A stretch of DNA of 64,000 nt, taken from Vibrio sp. CDRSL-10 TSBA. Lineage in GTDB: Bacteria; Pseudomonadota; Gammaproteobacteria; Enterobacterales; Vibrionaceae. The stretch lies in NCBI GenBank assembly GCA_039696685.1, contig CP155566.1, positions 1,054,001 to 1,118,000 on the forward strand, in the 5' to 3' direction. Under the pieces are notes generated by a model that had not been told where the DNA came from, did not search any database, and saw nothing but the letters and a program-made list of their open reading frames with translations. The position numbers and the translations under genes were made by a program. Below, piece by piece: positions 20,312 to 29,635 of this stretch (positions are counted from its first letter, which is position 1; every line of letters begins with the position of its first letter).

Positions 20312-20794
20312 TTAGTTCATAGTTTCAATTTGGCTGACTTGCCAAACCATGCGGCTGTGCAGAACTTCGTTGTTCAGTTCGTCAAAATCCGTCAGCGGAT
20401 AGATAACCCAAATAGGCCCTTTGTCACGCACACTCATGACTTCGCCGTCTTTTTTCACCGCGAACAGTGGATTGTATTTTTCAATATCACTGTAGGGGAT
20501 GGTTGACCAGTAATTATTCAAAGCGACCACTTTTAGATCGGTATTATCCCGCCCGATAAGCTTAAGTAATTCTTGGGCAGAGACACCGACAAACTTGGTG
20601 TTGTCCTGGGTCCATGGCGTATTCGTCGTGATCTCCTGATCCGCGTGAGCCAATAGCTGTTCAAGAGTGAAATAGGCTTTCTTGCCGTGATCATTCACGG
20701 TCAGAATAGCGTCGCTATCATTAGCGAAACTCAATGCAGAACAGGTACATAGCAGCGCAGCTATGAACGGACGAAAAAGTTTAAATTTGCTCAT
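20312..20794 (-). CDS. Periplasmic protein with oxidoreductase molybdopterin-binding-like fold
   Basis: A 160-residue exported protein. The start at 20794 (MSKFKLFRPFIAALLCTCSALSFA, then ND) gives a signal peptide and has AAGGAG nine bases upstream; a longer frame starts at 20818. The mature part resembles the single-domain sulfite-oxidase-like (molybdopterin-binding) proteins (SAQELLKLIG, GPIWVIYPLTDFDEL) but lacks an obvious Cys ligand for molybdenum after the signal peptide, so it may bind a ligand rather than act as an enzyme. It lies immediately upstream of the GGDEF-EAL gene and is a good candidate for the sensor partner of its periplasmic domain. Confidence 0.8.
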   Translation of the reverse strand: MSKFKLFRPFIAALLCTCSALSFANDSDAILTVNDHGKKAYFTLEQLLAHADQEITTNTPWTQDNTKFVGVSAQELLKLIGRDNTDLKVVALNNYWSTIPYSDIEKYNPLFAVKKDGEVMSVRDKGPIWVIYPLTDFDELNNEVLHSRMVWQVSQIETMN

Positions 20795-21123
20795 ATTGGG
20801 CTCCTTAACGAACAGCAATAGATGACATTTGCAGAGGTGATGGTTTGGGGTTGTCTATTAGCTGAATCTTATAAAAGGATTCGAAACCTAATGCAAGAGT
20901 GAGCATAGTCTATAACTCTTAAGTGGTGCTCGGCATAATACTATGATTTTTAATGGTTTTTGTTTTCGCAAATTGCGAAGCTGGTTGCATTCTACAGAAT
21001 TGTGAACCTAAAGTAATGATTGTAATGATATTTTGGTTCCCAAATTGAAAAAAACGAACGGAATCTTAAAAAATTCCGTTCGTTATGCTTTGTTAGATTT
21101 ATGTGATCGTCGTCAATCCATTA
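20795..21123. other. 329-bp spacer upstream of the EAL operon
   Basis: No gene was seen here. Apart from the terminator at 21046-21084 it is AT-rich and carries the promoter region for the EAL operon, which I could not place precisely. Confidence 0.6.
21046..21084 (-). terminator. Intrinsic terminator of the GNAT-nitrilase gene
   Basis: A perfect 12-bp inverted repeat AACGAACGGAAT / ATTCCGTTCGTT (21053-21064, 21073-21084) with an 8-nt loop. Read on the minus strand it is followed by seven T residues. Confidence 0.85.
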
Positions 21124-22656
21124 TCAGGATTTGGGCTGGGTGAAGCTTCCATAAAGATCGAGACGACGGTGGCGAATATTAGTCACTGAGCCCTCAGTGT
21201 TCAGTTGCTTTAGTTTGTCGAGGTCCACATCGGCAAAAATAATCATCTCCGTGTTGGGACTGGCTTCGGCGATAGTCGCATCGTGCGGGAAGAACACGTC
21301 GGATGGTGAAAATACCGCGGACTGGGCATATTGAATGTCAACGTTGTCGACCCGGGGCAGGTTACCCACACTGCCGCCAATCGCGACATAACATTCGTTC
21401 TCAATCGCGCGCGCTTGAGCGCACAGGCGAACACGCTGGTATCCGTTTTTGGTATCAGTCCAGAACGGTACGAAAATGATTTGTACATCCTGTTCGGCCA
21501 GCATACGTCCCAACTCAGGGAACTCACTGTCGTAGCAGATCAAAATCCCGACCCGGCCGGCATCGGTATCAAATACCTGGACCTGGTTACCGCCGTCGAT
21601 TACCCAGTCACGTTTTTCGTGCGGAGTAATATGAATCTTGTACTGTTCGTCGATAGAGCCGTCACGATGCAGCAGGTAAGCCACGTTGTACAGCTGACCA
21701 TCCTGCATCACCGGCATGCTGCCCGCGATGATGTTGATGTTGTACTCGACTGCCATACGCGAGAAGCGGCTTTTTATTTCGTCGGTGAATGATGCCAGAA
21801 AACGAATCGCTTCTACGCTGTTTTGGTCATTTTGCAGCCCCATCAGCGGGGCGTTGAAAAATTCCGGGAACAGGGCGAAATCCGCCTGGTACTTGGAGAG
21901 GGAGTCGACGAAGAACTCCGCCTGATCCATCAGGTCCTCAACGCTTAACATGGCACGCATCTGCCACTGGATGATACCGATACGAATCAGCGTTTTTTCG
22001 ATATCGTGAATCGACAGGACATCTTCTTCATAAAAAACGTTGTCCCATTCCAGTAATGTTGCATAACCGCGCGAGCTGTCATCTTCCGGCAGGTAGTGGC
22101 GCATCATACGTTTGACGTCAAAGTCATTGGCGAGCTGGAACGACAAGATCGGATCGTACAGCTCACGGCGTTTGATCTTCTCTATGTAGTCGGTCACCTT
22201 CATGGAATCGGCGTAATTGATGTAACCGGGAATACGCCCGCCGGCCAGGATGGCTTTCAGGTTGTCGCTGCGGCACAGTTCTTTACGTGCGGCATACAGG
22301 CGCCGGCCGAGACGCAGGCCGCGATAATCCGGGTGAACAAAGACGTCCAGGCCATACAAAGCATCGCCGTTGGGGTTGTGTTGAATGACGTTGTGTTCGT
22401 TGATGATGTCAGTGTAGACGTGAGGGAGGGAAAAGCGGTTGTAGTCGACTTTGATGGTGAGTGCGGCACCGATGATTTTACCGTTGTCTTCAATACATAT
22501 CTGACCATCAGGAAACTGGTGGATTAAGTCCATAATGGTCATACGTGGCCAGGCACCACCCACATCATGGAAAACCAAATCCATCAGTTCCGCTAGTTCG
22601 GGGTAATCGCTTTTTTCTATCACACGTAACGTTAAACGTGGTGTATCGCTACTCAT
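21124..22656 (-). CDS. Fusion of GNAT acetyltransferase and carbon-nitrogen hydrolase
   Basis: A 510-residue two-domain protein. The N-terminal GNAT domain (about 1-200) has the acetyl-CoA loop region DYRGLRLGRRLYAARKEL. The C-terminal nitrilase-superfamily domain (about 225-505) has the Glu-Lys-Cys triad: ALFPEFFNAPL (Glu), the Lys near YKIHITPHEKRDW, and the nucleophile in ILICYDSEFPELGR. This domain pairing is known in bacteria as a conserved fusion of unassigned substrate. A tandem of acyl transfer and amide hydrolysis suggests processing of an N-acylated metabolite, but this is inference. Gene is monocistronic. Confidence 0.92.
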   Translation of the reverse strand: MSSDTPRLTLRVIEKSDYPELAELMDLVFHDVGGAWPRMTIMDLIHQFPDGQICIEDNGKIIGAALTIKVDYNRFSLPHVYTDIINEHNVIQHNPNGDALYGLDVFVHPDYRGLRLGRRLYAARKELCRSDNLKAILAGGRIPGYINYADSMKVTDYIEKIKRRELYDPILSFQLANDFDVKRMMRHYLPEDDSSRGYATLLEWDNVFYEEDVLSIHDIEKTLIRIGIIQWQMRAMLSVEDLMDQAEFFVDSLSKYQADFALFPEFFNAPLMGLQNDQNSVEAIRFLASFTDEIKSRFSRMAVEYNINIIAGSMPVMQDGQLYNVAYLLHRDGSIDEQYKIHITPHEKRDWVIDGGNQVQVFDTDAGRVGILICYDSEFPELGRMLAEQDVQIIFVPFWTDTKNGYQRVRLCAQARAIENECYVAIGGSVGNLPRVDNVDIQYAQSAVFSPSDVFFPHDATIAEASPNTEMIIFADVDLDKLKQLNTEGSVTNIRHRRLDLYGSFTQPKS

Positions 22657-22909
22657 GCACTTTATTCCTCAGTGGCTTTCTATTCTTTCCGTTATTTAAT
22701 CCATACTGGACAAGTTGTTAGGTCAATTCAAGCGCTGCGGCTAATTTTAACGCGCTCTTGTCCTGATAAAAAGGCAGGTAGGAAGGGGTTTATTAGTAAG
22801 CAATATATTACTTACTGGTTATGTAACCTTGAATAAGGTCACTTAGCTTGCCGTGTAAACTGCGCCGATGTGAGTCATAGTTTATACAGGTACGTTCAGG
22901 GAACCTGAA

Positions 22910-23653
22910 ATGAAAAATGACCACCTTCCTATTCTTTACATGTTAGTCAGCTCGGCAACACTGATGAAACGTCAATGGCGTCTGATGTTATGTCTTTCCT
23001 GGCCATGCTTGCTGGTAAGTATCATGACCGCACTGCGGGTTTGGTATTCTGCGCCCAATGATGACCTGTTCTGGCCGCTGCTCAACGGACTGCTGTTTAT
23101 TGCGGTGCTGGTCTGGGCAACGGTGCGCTGGCATCGGGCGATTTTACTGCGCCAGTCTGCGGCGCAGCAGGAGAGTGCAGCGCTGGCCGCCAGACCAGTC
23201 GTGCGTATCCTGGGCTATGTATTGGTTATCATGCTGGTGGGATTGGCTTGTTTACTGGCCGGCATGCTGACGCAGAGCGAGGTGCTGTGGTTACAGCTTG
23301 GCTCAGAGCTGGTGCTGATGGTGCCGCTGGCCTGGGTTATTTCGCGTTGGGGGCTGGCCATTCCCGCCACGGCGGTGGAGGATAAAGAGCATGGATTGCA
23401 CTTTGCCTGGCAGGTCTCCCGTCAGTATCGCGGTGCTCTGTTTGTTTTAATCGGATTGCTACCAGCGCTGCTGGCTCTGCTTCTGGTCAGTGTCAGTTGT
23501 GACCATGTGGCGGTGGCTGTGTTGATTGGGCCGGTCGCTTATCTGGCCTGGGCGTATGAGATTTGCGTGCTGTCGCTGAGCTATCAATGGATCGTGCAGC
23601 GCCAGGCGATTGAGAAAATTCTCAACCGCCCGCAGCGTAATATCATTCTGTAG
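22910..23653 (+). CDS. Uncharacterised multi-pass membrane protein
   Basis: A 247-residue inner-membrane protein with about six hydrophobic segments, at roughly 27-45, 55-70, 100-120, 130-145, 175-195 and 200-220. I recognise no catalytic motif. It starts at an ATG with AGGGAACC upstream and ends in a short basic tail (RQAIEKILNRPQRNIIL). The 253-bp spacer upstream holds several short palindromes, including AGTAAG...CTTACT and ACCTTGAATAAGGT, which might be operator sites. It is convergent with the serine deaminase gene. Function unknown. Confidence 0.75.
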   Translation: MKNDHLPILYMLVSSATLMKRQWRLMLCLSWPCLLVSIMTALRVWYSAPNDDLFWPLLNGLLFIAVLVWATVRWHRAILLRQSAAQQESAALAARPVVRILGYVLVIMLVGLACLLAGMLTQSEVLWLQLGSELVLMVPLAWVISRWGLAIPATAVEDKEHGLHFAWQVSRQYRGALFVLIGLLPALLALLLVSVSCDHVAVAVLIGPVAYLAWAYEICVLSLSYQWIVQRQAIEKILNRPQRNIIL

Positions 23654-23663
23654 CTGCCTCGCC

Positions 23664-23735
23664 ATTTTATTGTGTTACTGCATCACCATTTTATTATGTT
23701 ACTGCATCACAATACAGCGATGTGACTGCCTCATA
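23664..23735. repeat. Three 24-nt imperfect tandem repeats
   Basis: Two near-identical units begin with ATTTTATTGTGTTACTGCAT (23664-23687) and ATTTTATTATGTTACTGCAT (23688-23711) and each ends TCAC plus one base. A more diverged third unit follows to 23735. They fill the convergent spacer between the membrane protein gene and the serine deaminase gene. Confidence 0.8.
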
Positions 23736-23786
23736 CTGTCATGCTGTTGTTACCGGCATCATGTGCTGATCAGCAGACATTAATGA

Positions 23787-25154
23787 TTATTCACACGGCG
23801 GAGCAAGATGAATCAGTGCCAGCCCGCCCAGTGATGTTTCACGATATTTTTTGTTCATGTCTTTACCGGTCTGATACATGGTATCGATCACTTTATCTAA
23901 AGAGATCAGGCATTTGCTGGTGCGTTTTAGCGCCATGCGTGAGGCGTTGATGGCTTTCATCGCACCCATGGCATTGCGTTCGATACACGGTACCTGAACC
24001 AGACCGCCGATCGGATCGCAGGTCATGCCCAGCGAGTGTTCCATCGCAATTTCAGCCGCAATACACATTTGTTCGTTACTGCCGCCGCGCAGCGAGGTCA
24101 GCCCGGCTGCAGCCATGGACGATGAAACGCCAATTTCACCCTGACAGCCCACTTCGGCACCGGAAATCGATGCGTTAGTTTTATACAGGATGCCGATGGC
24201 ACCGGCGACAGCGAGGAAGTCCTTGAGCTGTTTGGTATCGATCGGATGGATAAAACGGTGGTAGTACATCAGTACCGCCGGAATGACGCCGGCTGCGCCA
24301 TTGGTGGGCGAGGTGACGACCTGGCCGCCGGCTGCATTTTCTTCACTGACAGCAAAGGCGTACAGATTTATCCAGTCCATGATCTCCATCGGGTCGTTTT
24401 CAATTTTGGCATTCGCCTCGAGCTTTTTGAGCAGGGCCGGCGCACGACGCGTCACATTCAGGCCGCCATCCAGAATGCCTTCGGTCTCAAACCCCCGTTG
24501 CATACATAACGACATGACTTTCCAGATCTGATCGGCGCGGTCATCAATTTCGCTTTGGGTATGGAAAGCCAGTTCATTGCGCAGCACCAGCCCGCCCAGA
24601 CTCAAACCATGCCGCTCCGCTTTTTTAAGCAGGGCTTCGGCGGAGTCAAACGGATAGTCGACCAGGACTTTAGGTGTTTTGGTGCCGTGTTCGAGTTCGT
24701 CGGCTGTCGCGATAAAGCCGCCCCCGATAGAGTAGTAGGTTTCAAAGCCTATCGGCTGGCCGTGAGAGTCGAATGCGGTCAGAGTCATGCCATTTTCATG
24801 CAGCGGCAGATTGCTGGTATGAAACAGCAAATCACCGGCGTAATCAAAACCGATCTCCTGCTGGCCGCCAAGCATCAGAATACCGTCATCCAGCGCGCGT
24901 TGCAGGGTATTGTTAGCGCTGGTCATTTTGATGGTATCCGGCTGATTACCCAGCAAGCCGAGAATGACAGCTTTATCGGTGTGGTGCCCCTTGCCGGTTA
25001 GCGAGAGAGAACCATACAAATCGATTTGAATCCGTTTTACTCGTTCCAGTGGATTGAGCACGCTGAGAAAATGGTAGCCGGCGATCATGGGGCCATTGGT
25101 ATGTGAGCTGGAAGGACCAACCCCAATTTTGAAAATATCAAAGATCGATAACAT
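23787..25154 (-). CDS. sdaA: L-serine ammonia-lyase (Fe-S L-serine deaminase)
   Basis: Cytoplasmic [4Fe-4S] enzyme (455 residues) that deaminates L-serine to pyruvate and ammonia. The N-terminal [21 protein letters not shown] is the family signature. Conserved cysteines for the cluster are visible in [35 protein letters not shown] and elsewhere in the C-terminal alpha domain. The length matches one-chain SdaA/SdaB enzymes; these paralogues cannot be told apart reliably by eye. The promoter must lie in the 252-bp spacer shared with the small-protein gene on the other strand. Confidence 0.95.
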   Translation of the reverse strand: MLSIFDIFKIGVGPSSSHTNGPMIAGYHFLSVLNPLERVKRIQIDLYGSLSLTGKGHHTDKAVILGLLGNQPDTIKMTSANNTLQRALDDGILMLGGQQEIGFDYAGDLLFHTSNLPLHENGMTLTAFDSHGQPIGFETYYSIGGGFIATADELEHGTKTPKVLVDYPFDSAEALLKKAERHGLSLGGLVLRNELAFHTQSEIDDRADQIWKVMSLCMQRGFETEGILDGGLNVTRRAPALLKKLEANAKIENDPMEIMDWINLYAFAVSEENAAGGQVVTSPTNGAAGVIPAVLMYYHRFIHPIDTKQLKDFLAVAGAIGILYKTNASISGAEVGCQGEIGVSSSMAAAGLTSLRGGSNEQMCIAAEIAMEHSLGMTCDPIGGLVQVPCIERNAMGAMKAINASRMALKRTSKCLISLDKVIDTMYQTGKDMNKKYRETSLGGLALIHLAPPCE

Positions 25155-25200
25155 ACAAACACCTTGTGCGAAAAGGGATTGAAGAGGTTGCTGGCCAGCT

Positions 25201-25267
25201 TATCTGGCACAGTTTCAGGAATTTGTCTGGCATAGTTCACTGGCTTGTCTGGCACAGTTTTACTCTT
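25201..25267. repeat. Three roughly 22-nt imperfect tandem repeats
   Basis: Units begin TATCTGGCACAGTTTCAGG, TGTCTGGCATAGTTCACTGG and TGTCTGGCACAGTTTTACTC. Units two and three are 22 nt; unit one is 23 nt because it reads GTTTC where unit two reads GTTC. They lie just upstream of the serine deaminase start. Confidence 0.75.
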
Positions 25268-25406
25268 CAAGAATAGACCCTAATCATGGTGGCTGATGCC
25301 TTTAATCACCGGCGATGTAACAAAAATTTAATATCTCAATCTATTGAGAACATTTTAAAACTTCATCATATTGTCATTAGGTTGTCATATTTAGAGGGAG
25401 AGGAAA

Positions 25407-25505
25407 ATGCACGAAGAAATGATTCAACCCAGCGTCTTAGGTGTGGTAGGCAGAACGATTCTGTTCTCCCTCTTTGCGATCGTTGCTGTGTTCAGCGTGG
25501 TGTAA
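25407..25505 (+). CDS. Candidate 32-residue single-pass membrane protein
   Basis: A short frame that begins MHEEMIQPSVLGVVGRTILF and continues as a hydrophobic helix (SLFAIVAVFSVV), giving an acidic N-terminus and one transmembrane segment. Support comes from a strong ribosome-binding site (GAGGGAGAGG, 4 bp before the ATG), a stop codon followed 60 bp later by an intrinsic terminator, and a spacer otherwise without genes. I recognise no family. Small membrane proteins of this shape often bind and regulate a larger membrane complex, but no target is indicated. It lies between the serine deaminase gene (divergent) and selO. Confidence 0.6.
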   Translation: MHEEMIQPSVLGVVGRTILFSLFAIVAVFSVV

Positions 25506-25562
25506 TCAACGCGGTGATCAACTGAAACCGCAGTAAATAGCGCCACTGCAAATGCAGAATCA

Positions 25563-25592
25563 GGCCCACGGCAGAGATGTTGTGGGCTTTTT
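25563..25592 (+). terminator. Intrinsic terminator after the small membrane-protein gene
   Basis: GCCCAC and GTGGGC are separated by a 12-nt loop and followed by TTTTTGG, about 60 bp beyond the 32-codon gene. Confidence 0.65.
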
Positions 25593-25741
25593 GGTTTTTG
25601 GATGTGTTGGTTTTTGGACACACAGGCCTTGTGCTAAAAGCGAATCGCTGTGTGTTAAAACCGAGTAGCTTTTGGCTAAAACCTAGTATAAGTGTCAGGT
25701 ATTTGCTAACGTTCCGACAAACAGTCAATGAGAGAATACGT

Positions 25742-27211
25742 ATGTCGGTTTGGGACAATGTGACATTATCAACCCGTTTCCGGGCTATGCCGGAGGTGTT
25801 TTATACCCCGGTCAAACCACAGCCGCTGAGCAATGTCGGCTGGGTTAGCTGGAATGCGGAGTTAGCCGGGCAATTTGGCCTGCCGGCCCAACCGAACGAT
25901 GAGTTGCTTCAGGCTCTGTCCGGACAGGCAATGCCCGAAGCGTTTGCACCACTGGCGATGAAATATGCTGGCCATCAGTTTGGGGTGTATAACCCGGATC
26001 TGGGTGACGGCCGTGGCTTGCTGTTGGCGGAAATGCGCTCGCGTCAGGGCGATGTGTTTGATATTCATCTCAAAGGTGCCGGACTGACCCCTTATTCACG
26101 TATGGGAGACGGACGCGCGGTCCTGCGCTCATCGATTCGCGAGTATTTGTGCAGCGAAGCGATGGCAGGGCTGGGCATCGCGACCACGCGCGCGTTGGCA
26201 CTGATGCACAGTGACACCCCGGTTTATCGTGAGAAACAGGAGCGTGGTGCTCTGTTGGTGCGCGTCGCTCAGAGTCATATTCGCTTTGGTCACTTTGAAC
26301 ATTTCTTTTACACCGGACAGCATGACGAGCTGCGACTACTGGCCGACAAAGTGATTGAATGGCATTTCCCGCATTGTGCCGATGAAGCGGACCCTTATGG
26401 CGCGCTATTTAATCAGGTGGTTGATCAAACTGCGCTGATGATTGCCCAATGGCAGGCGGTCGGTTTTGCCCATGGTGTGATGAACACCGACAATATGTCG
26501 ATTCTGGGTCAGACGTTCGATTACGGCCCGTTTGCCTTTCTGGATGATTATCAGTCGGATTTCATTTGCAACCATTCTGATTACCAGGGACGTTATGCTT
26601 TTGACCAGCAGCCGCGAGTGGCATTGTGGAATCTGTCTGCGCTGGCCCAGGCCTTATCACCTTTAGTTGAGCGTTCGGATCTGGAAGCGGCGCTGAGTGC
26701 CTACGAAACCCAGCTCAACGGCCATTTCAGTGCCCTGATGCGCGCCAAGCTTGGCCTCAATCGCAGACTGGAGAATGACGGTGCTCTGTTTGACGAAATG
26801 TTCGGGCTGCTGGAAAAGCACAAAGTGGATTACACCCGCTTTATGCGTCAGTTATCTGAGTTAGATCGCGACACCGAACAGGCAGTGCTGGATCTGTTTA
26901 TCGATCGTGAGGCGGCACACACCTGGCTGCAGCGCTATTTAAGCCGGTGTGAGCAAGAGCTGGACTCAGCAGGGCAACCGCTCAGCTGCGGCGAGCGCTG
27001 CAGTGCAATGCGCCGTGTCAATCCGAAGTACATCTTGCGTAATTATCTGGCCCAACTGGCGATCGATAAGGCAGAGCAGGGCGACTTTAGTGAGGTTCAC
27101 CGCCTGGCGGAAATCCTCAAGACGCCTTTTGATGATCAGTCACACTATGAAGATTACGCCCGTCTGCCGCCTGAGTGGGGTAAGAAACTGGAAATCAGCT
27201 GCTCGTCATGA
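25742..27211 (+). CDS. selO: Protein adenylyltransferase SelO (YdiU)
   Basis: Pseudokinase-fold enzyme (489 residues from the ATG at 25742) that transfers AMP from ATP to protein hydroxyl groups, linked to redox homeostasis. Typical motifs are visible: [20 protein letters not shown] (about residue 75), [28 protein letters not shown] with the nucleotide-binding Lys, [26 protein letters not shown] containing the catalytic and metal-binding residues, and [12 protein letters not shown] near the C-terminus. E. coli SelO ends in a conserved Cys; here the C-terminus reads SCSS, with the Cys near the end. An upstream frame to 25577 adds residues not expected in the family. Confidence 0.95.
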   Translation: MSVWDNVTLSTRFRAMPEVFYTPVKPQPLSNVGWVSWNAELAGQFGLPAQPNDELLQALSGQAMPEAFAPLAMKYAGHQFGVYNPDLGDGRGLLLAEMRSRQGDVFDIHLKGAGLTPYSRMGDGRAVLRSSIREYLCSEAMAGLGIATTRALALMHSDTPVYREKQERGALLVRVAQSHIRFGHFEHFFYTGQHDELRLLADKVIEWHFPHCADEADPYGALFNQVVDQTALMIAQWQAVGFAHGVMNTDNMSILGQTFDYGPFAFLDDYQSDFICNHSDYQGRYAFDQQPRVALWNLSALAQALSPLVERSDLEAALSAYETQLNGHFSALMRAKLGLNRRLENDGALFDEMFGLLEKHKVDYTRFMRQLSELDRDTEQAVLDLFIDREAAHTWLQRYLSRCEQELDSAGQPLSCGERCSAMRRVNPKYILRNYLAQLAIDKAEQGDFSEVHRLAEILKTPFDDQSHYEDYARLPPEWGKKLEISCSS

Positions 27212-27329
27212 GCAGCTGAAAATGTGATCTTGGTTTAGAACTGCATCAAATTTCCGTTAAATATCGATAATCATTCGGTATCCGTCCCGATACACTGCTT
27301 GTTAAGAATTTGTACAAGACAGGTGAGCA

Positions 27330-28055
27330 ATGGAAAGCACACGTATTGTTGTCGTGGATGACGACCGCGAAATCTGTGAGCTTTTGGATGAGTATCTGAG
27401 TAAATCAGGTTATCAGGTGACGACGGTATGCGACGGGCGGGCTTTGCTTGCCCATATTGAGCAGCACGGTTATCCGGACCTGGTGCTGCTGGATGTCATG
27501 TTACCCGGCGATGACGGATTTACTCTGTGTCAGAAAATCCGCCGCAGTTCTGATGTGCCTATCATCATGCTGACTGCAGTTTCCGATGAAACCGACCAGA
27601 TTATCGGTCTGGAAATTGGGGCCGATGATTACATCGCCAAACCTTTCAGTCCGCGTCAGTTAATGGCGCGCATTAAAGCTCTGCTGCGCCGGGCCCAAGT
27701 CAGTGAAGAAAAATCGGCCGATCCGTTACCCAAGCGCATCGCGTTTGGTGACTGGCGGCTCGATACTTTATCGCATCGTATGACCCATCAGCAAAGCGGT
27801 GAGGAACATGAATTATCGGGCAGTGATTTTGCTCTGTTGATGTTGTTCCTGTCCCGGGCCAATGAAGTTCTGGATCGCGACACCATCTCTTTTGCGACCC
27901 GGGGCCGGGAAGCCTTGCCATTTGAACGCGGTATTGATGTTCAGCTGAGTCGCTTACGGCAAAGGCTGGGAGACAGCGCCAAATACCCTAACTACATCAA
28001 AACGTTACGTGGCAATGGCTATCTGCTGTCCGTGCCGGTCAGCTTTGAGTACTGA
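27330..28055 (+). CDS. OmpR-family response regulator of a sugar-linked two-component system
   Basis: A 241-residue response regulator. The receiver domain (1-120) has the acidic pocket D10-D11, phosphoacceptor D55 (LLDVMLPG), and the conserved Lys in IAKPFSPRQL. The C-terminal winged-helix DNA-binding domain (about 145-235) ends with YPNYIKTLRGNGYLL. The adjacent histidine kinase gene starts 2 bp later, and the sugar ABC transporter genes follow on the same strand. The layout resembles the GltR/GtrS regulators of the Pseudomonas glucose transporter, so it probably controls the ABC operon. Confidence 0.92.
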   Translation: MESTRIVVVDDDREICELLDEYLSKSGYQVTTVCDGRALLAHIEQHGYPDLVLLDVMLPGDDGFTLCQKIRRSSDVPIIMLTAVSDETDQIIGLEIGADDYIAKPFSPRQLMARIKALLRRAQVSEEKSADPLPKRIAFGDWRLDTLSHRMTHQQSGEEHELSGSDFALLMLFLSRANEVLDRDTISFATRGREALPFERGIDVQLSRLRQRLGDSAKYPNYIKTLRGNGYLLSVPVSFEY

Positions 28056-28057
28056 GT

Positions 28058-29513
28058 ATGTCTGTCCGGCGGATATTGCAGTGGATTCAGCCGACCTCGC
28101 TGGTGGCGCGAACCTTGTTGCTGACGTTATTTGCGGTGTTGCTGGCCCAGGGGCTGGCAACCTCTATCTGGTACAGCCAGTCTAAATCGAATGAACTGGA
28201 AGGGATACGCTCGGCATCTTCCAGTATGGCCGGTATGTTTGCCTCGACCGTGACCTTTTTCCAGTCGTTACCGGTGCGTTACCGCCACATTGTGCTGGAT
28301 CAGATCCGCAATATGGGCGGCACCCGCTTTTTTGTTTCGTTCAATAAGCAGCAGTTGCTCGTAGATCCAATTGAAAATACCCGCTTTAAACTGGCCTCAG
28401 TCAGTGCTGTGCGTCAGGTATTGCAGCAAAAGCTCAATAATGTTGGTGAGATTCGGGTCGACTTTACCCGTCCCGAGCATCTGCGTTTATTGAAGAATGA
28501 CATTTATCTCAACGACCTGCCTCGTTCCTGGGCGCATCACACTCTGACGCTGGAGCCGCTCAATCCGCCGGTCATGGTGGTCCAGATTGAATTGGCCAGC
28601 CATGAGTGGCTTTACATTGCGGCCTTATTACCTGCGCCCTACGTTAATCTTGACGATAATCTGCTCGGCCGTGAACAATTGCTGTTTCTGCTGCTGTCCA
28701 CCACGATTTTATTGCTGCTGACTTACCTTCTGGTGCGGCGTCAGGTTTCGGCCATTGAAGAACCTTGCCCGGGCAGCCAACGATCTCAGTATGGATATCG
28801 CCCAGCGGCCGCTGCGTGAAGAGGGAGCCAGTGAGCTGGTGATGGCGACCCGTGCATTCAACCGGATGCAGCAGCGTATCCGGCGTTATGTCGCTGACCG
28901 TGAGCATCTGTTTGCCGCTATTTCCCATGATTTAAAGACGCCGATTACCCGTTTACGGCTGCGCGCGGAGCTGCTGGAGAGCGATGTGAAGCGTGACAAG
29001 TTTAACCGTGATCTGGATGAACTGGAGATGATGGTCAAAGGCGCCTTGCAATGTGTACGTGATACGGAATTGCATGAAAACAATGATTACATCGATCTCT
29101 GCGAGCTGATTCAGAGCATTGCGGAAGGCTACAATTTCGAGCGGGAACGGGTGCATTTTACTCCGGTGACGATGGAGCCTTTGATTGTCAAACCGCTCGC
29201 GATGCGTCGTGTCCTTAGCAACCTGATTGATAACGGGGTGAAATATGGTGAGGAAGTGACAGTGACGCTACGGGAAACGCCGCAGTGGATCGTCATCACT
29301 ATACAGGACCAGGGCCCCGGTATTCCTGCTGACAAACTGGAAGCGGTTTTTGAACCCTATTTTCGTCTGGCTGATGATGAAGAGGGGCATGGTCTGGGGC
29401 TGGGGATATGTCGTAACATTCTGCACGGACACGGCGGAGATCTCATAATCGCTAACTCACTGGAAGGCGGGCTGTTAGCACAAGTCTTTGTTCCACCTAA
29501 TATTGATGTCTAA
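28058..29513 (+). CDS. EnvZ-like sensor histidine kinase, apparent +1 frameshift
   Basis: Inner-membrane kinase partner of the preceding response regulator. A transmembrane helix at about 20-40, a periplasmic sensor region of about 150 residues and a second helix near 215-235 lead into a HAMP linker. The frame breaks at RRQV; removing one T from GTTTC at 28745-28749 gives RRQVRPLKNLARAANDLSMD, a normal HAMP continuation, and a 484-residue protein. Downstream are the H box (AAISHDLKTPITRLRLRAEL), the N box (LIDNGVKYGEEV), DQGPGIPADKL and GHGLGLGICRNI. Both parts are otherwise intact, so the break looks like a sequence error. Confidence 0.88.
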
Positions 29514-29635
29514 TGTAACTTAACTGTTACTTTGTTGTTACTGTATGTTGCAGAACAAAGTTTTTGAGTTATCTATGCTGGTTGTAGAGCGCTTTAAGCG
29601 CCGACAGCCAAATCCAAACATGGAAGATAACCAGA

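Noticed and set aside
15927..25267. CRISPR array
   Set aside because: The repeats have no unique spacers of constant size, units are 15-24 nt and degenerate, and no cas gene is present.
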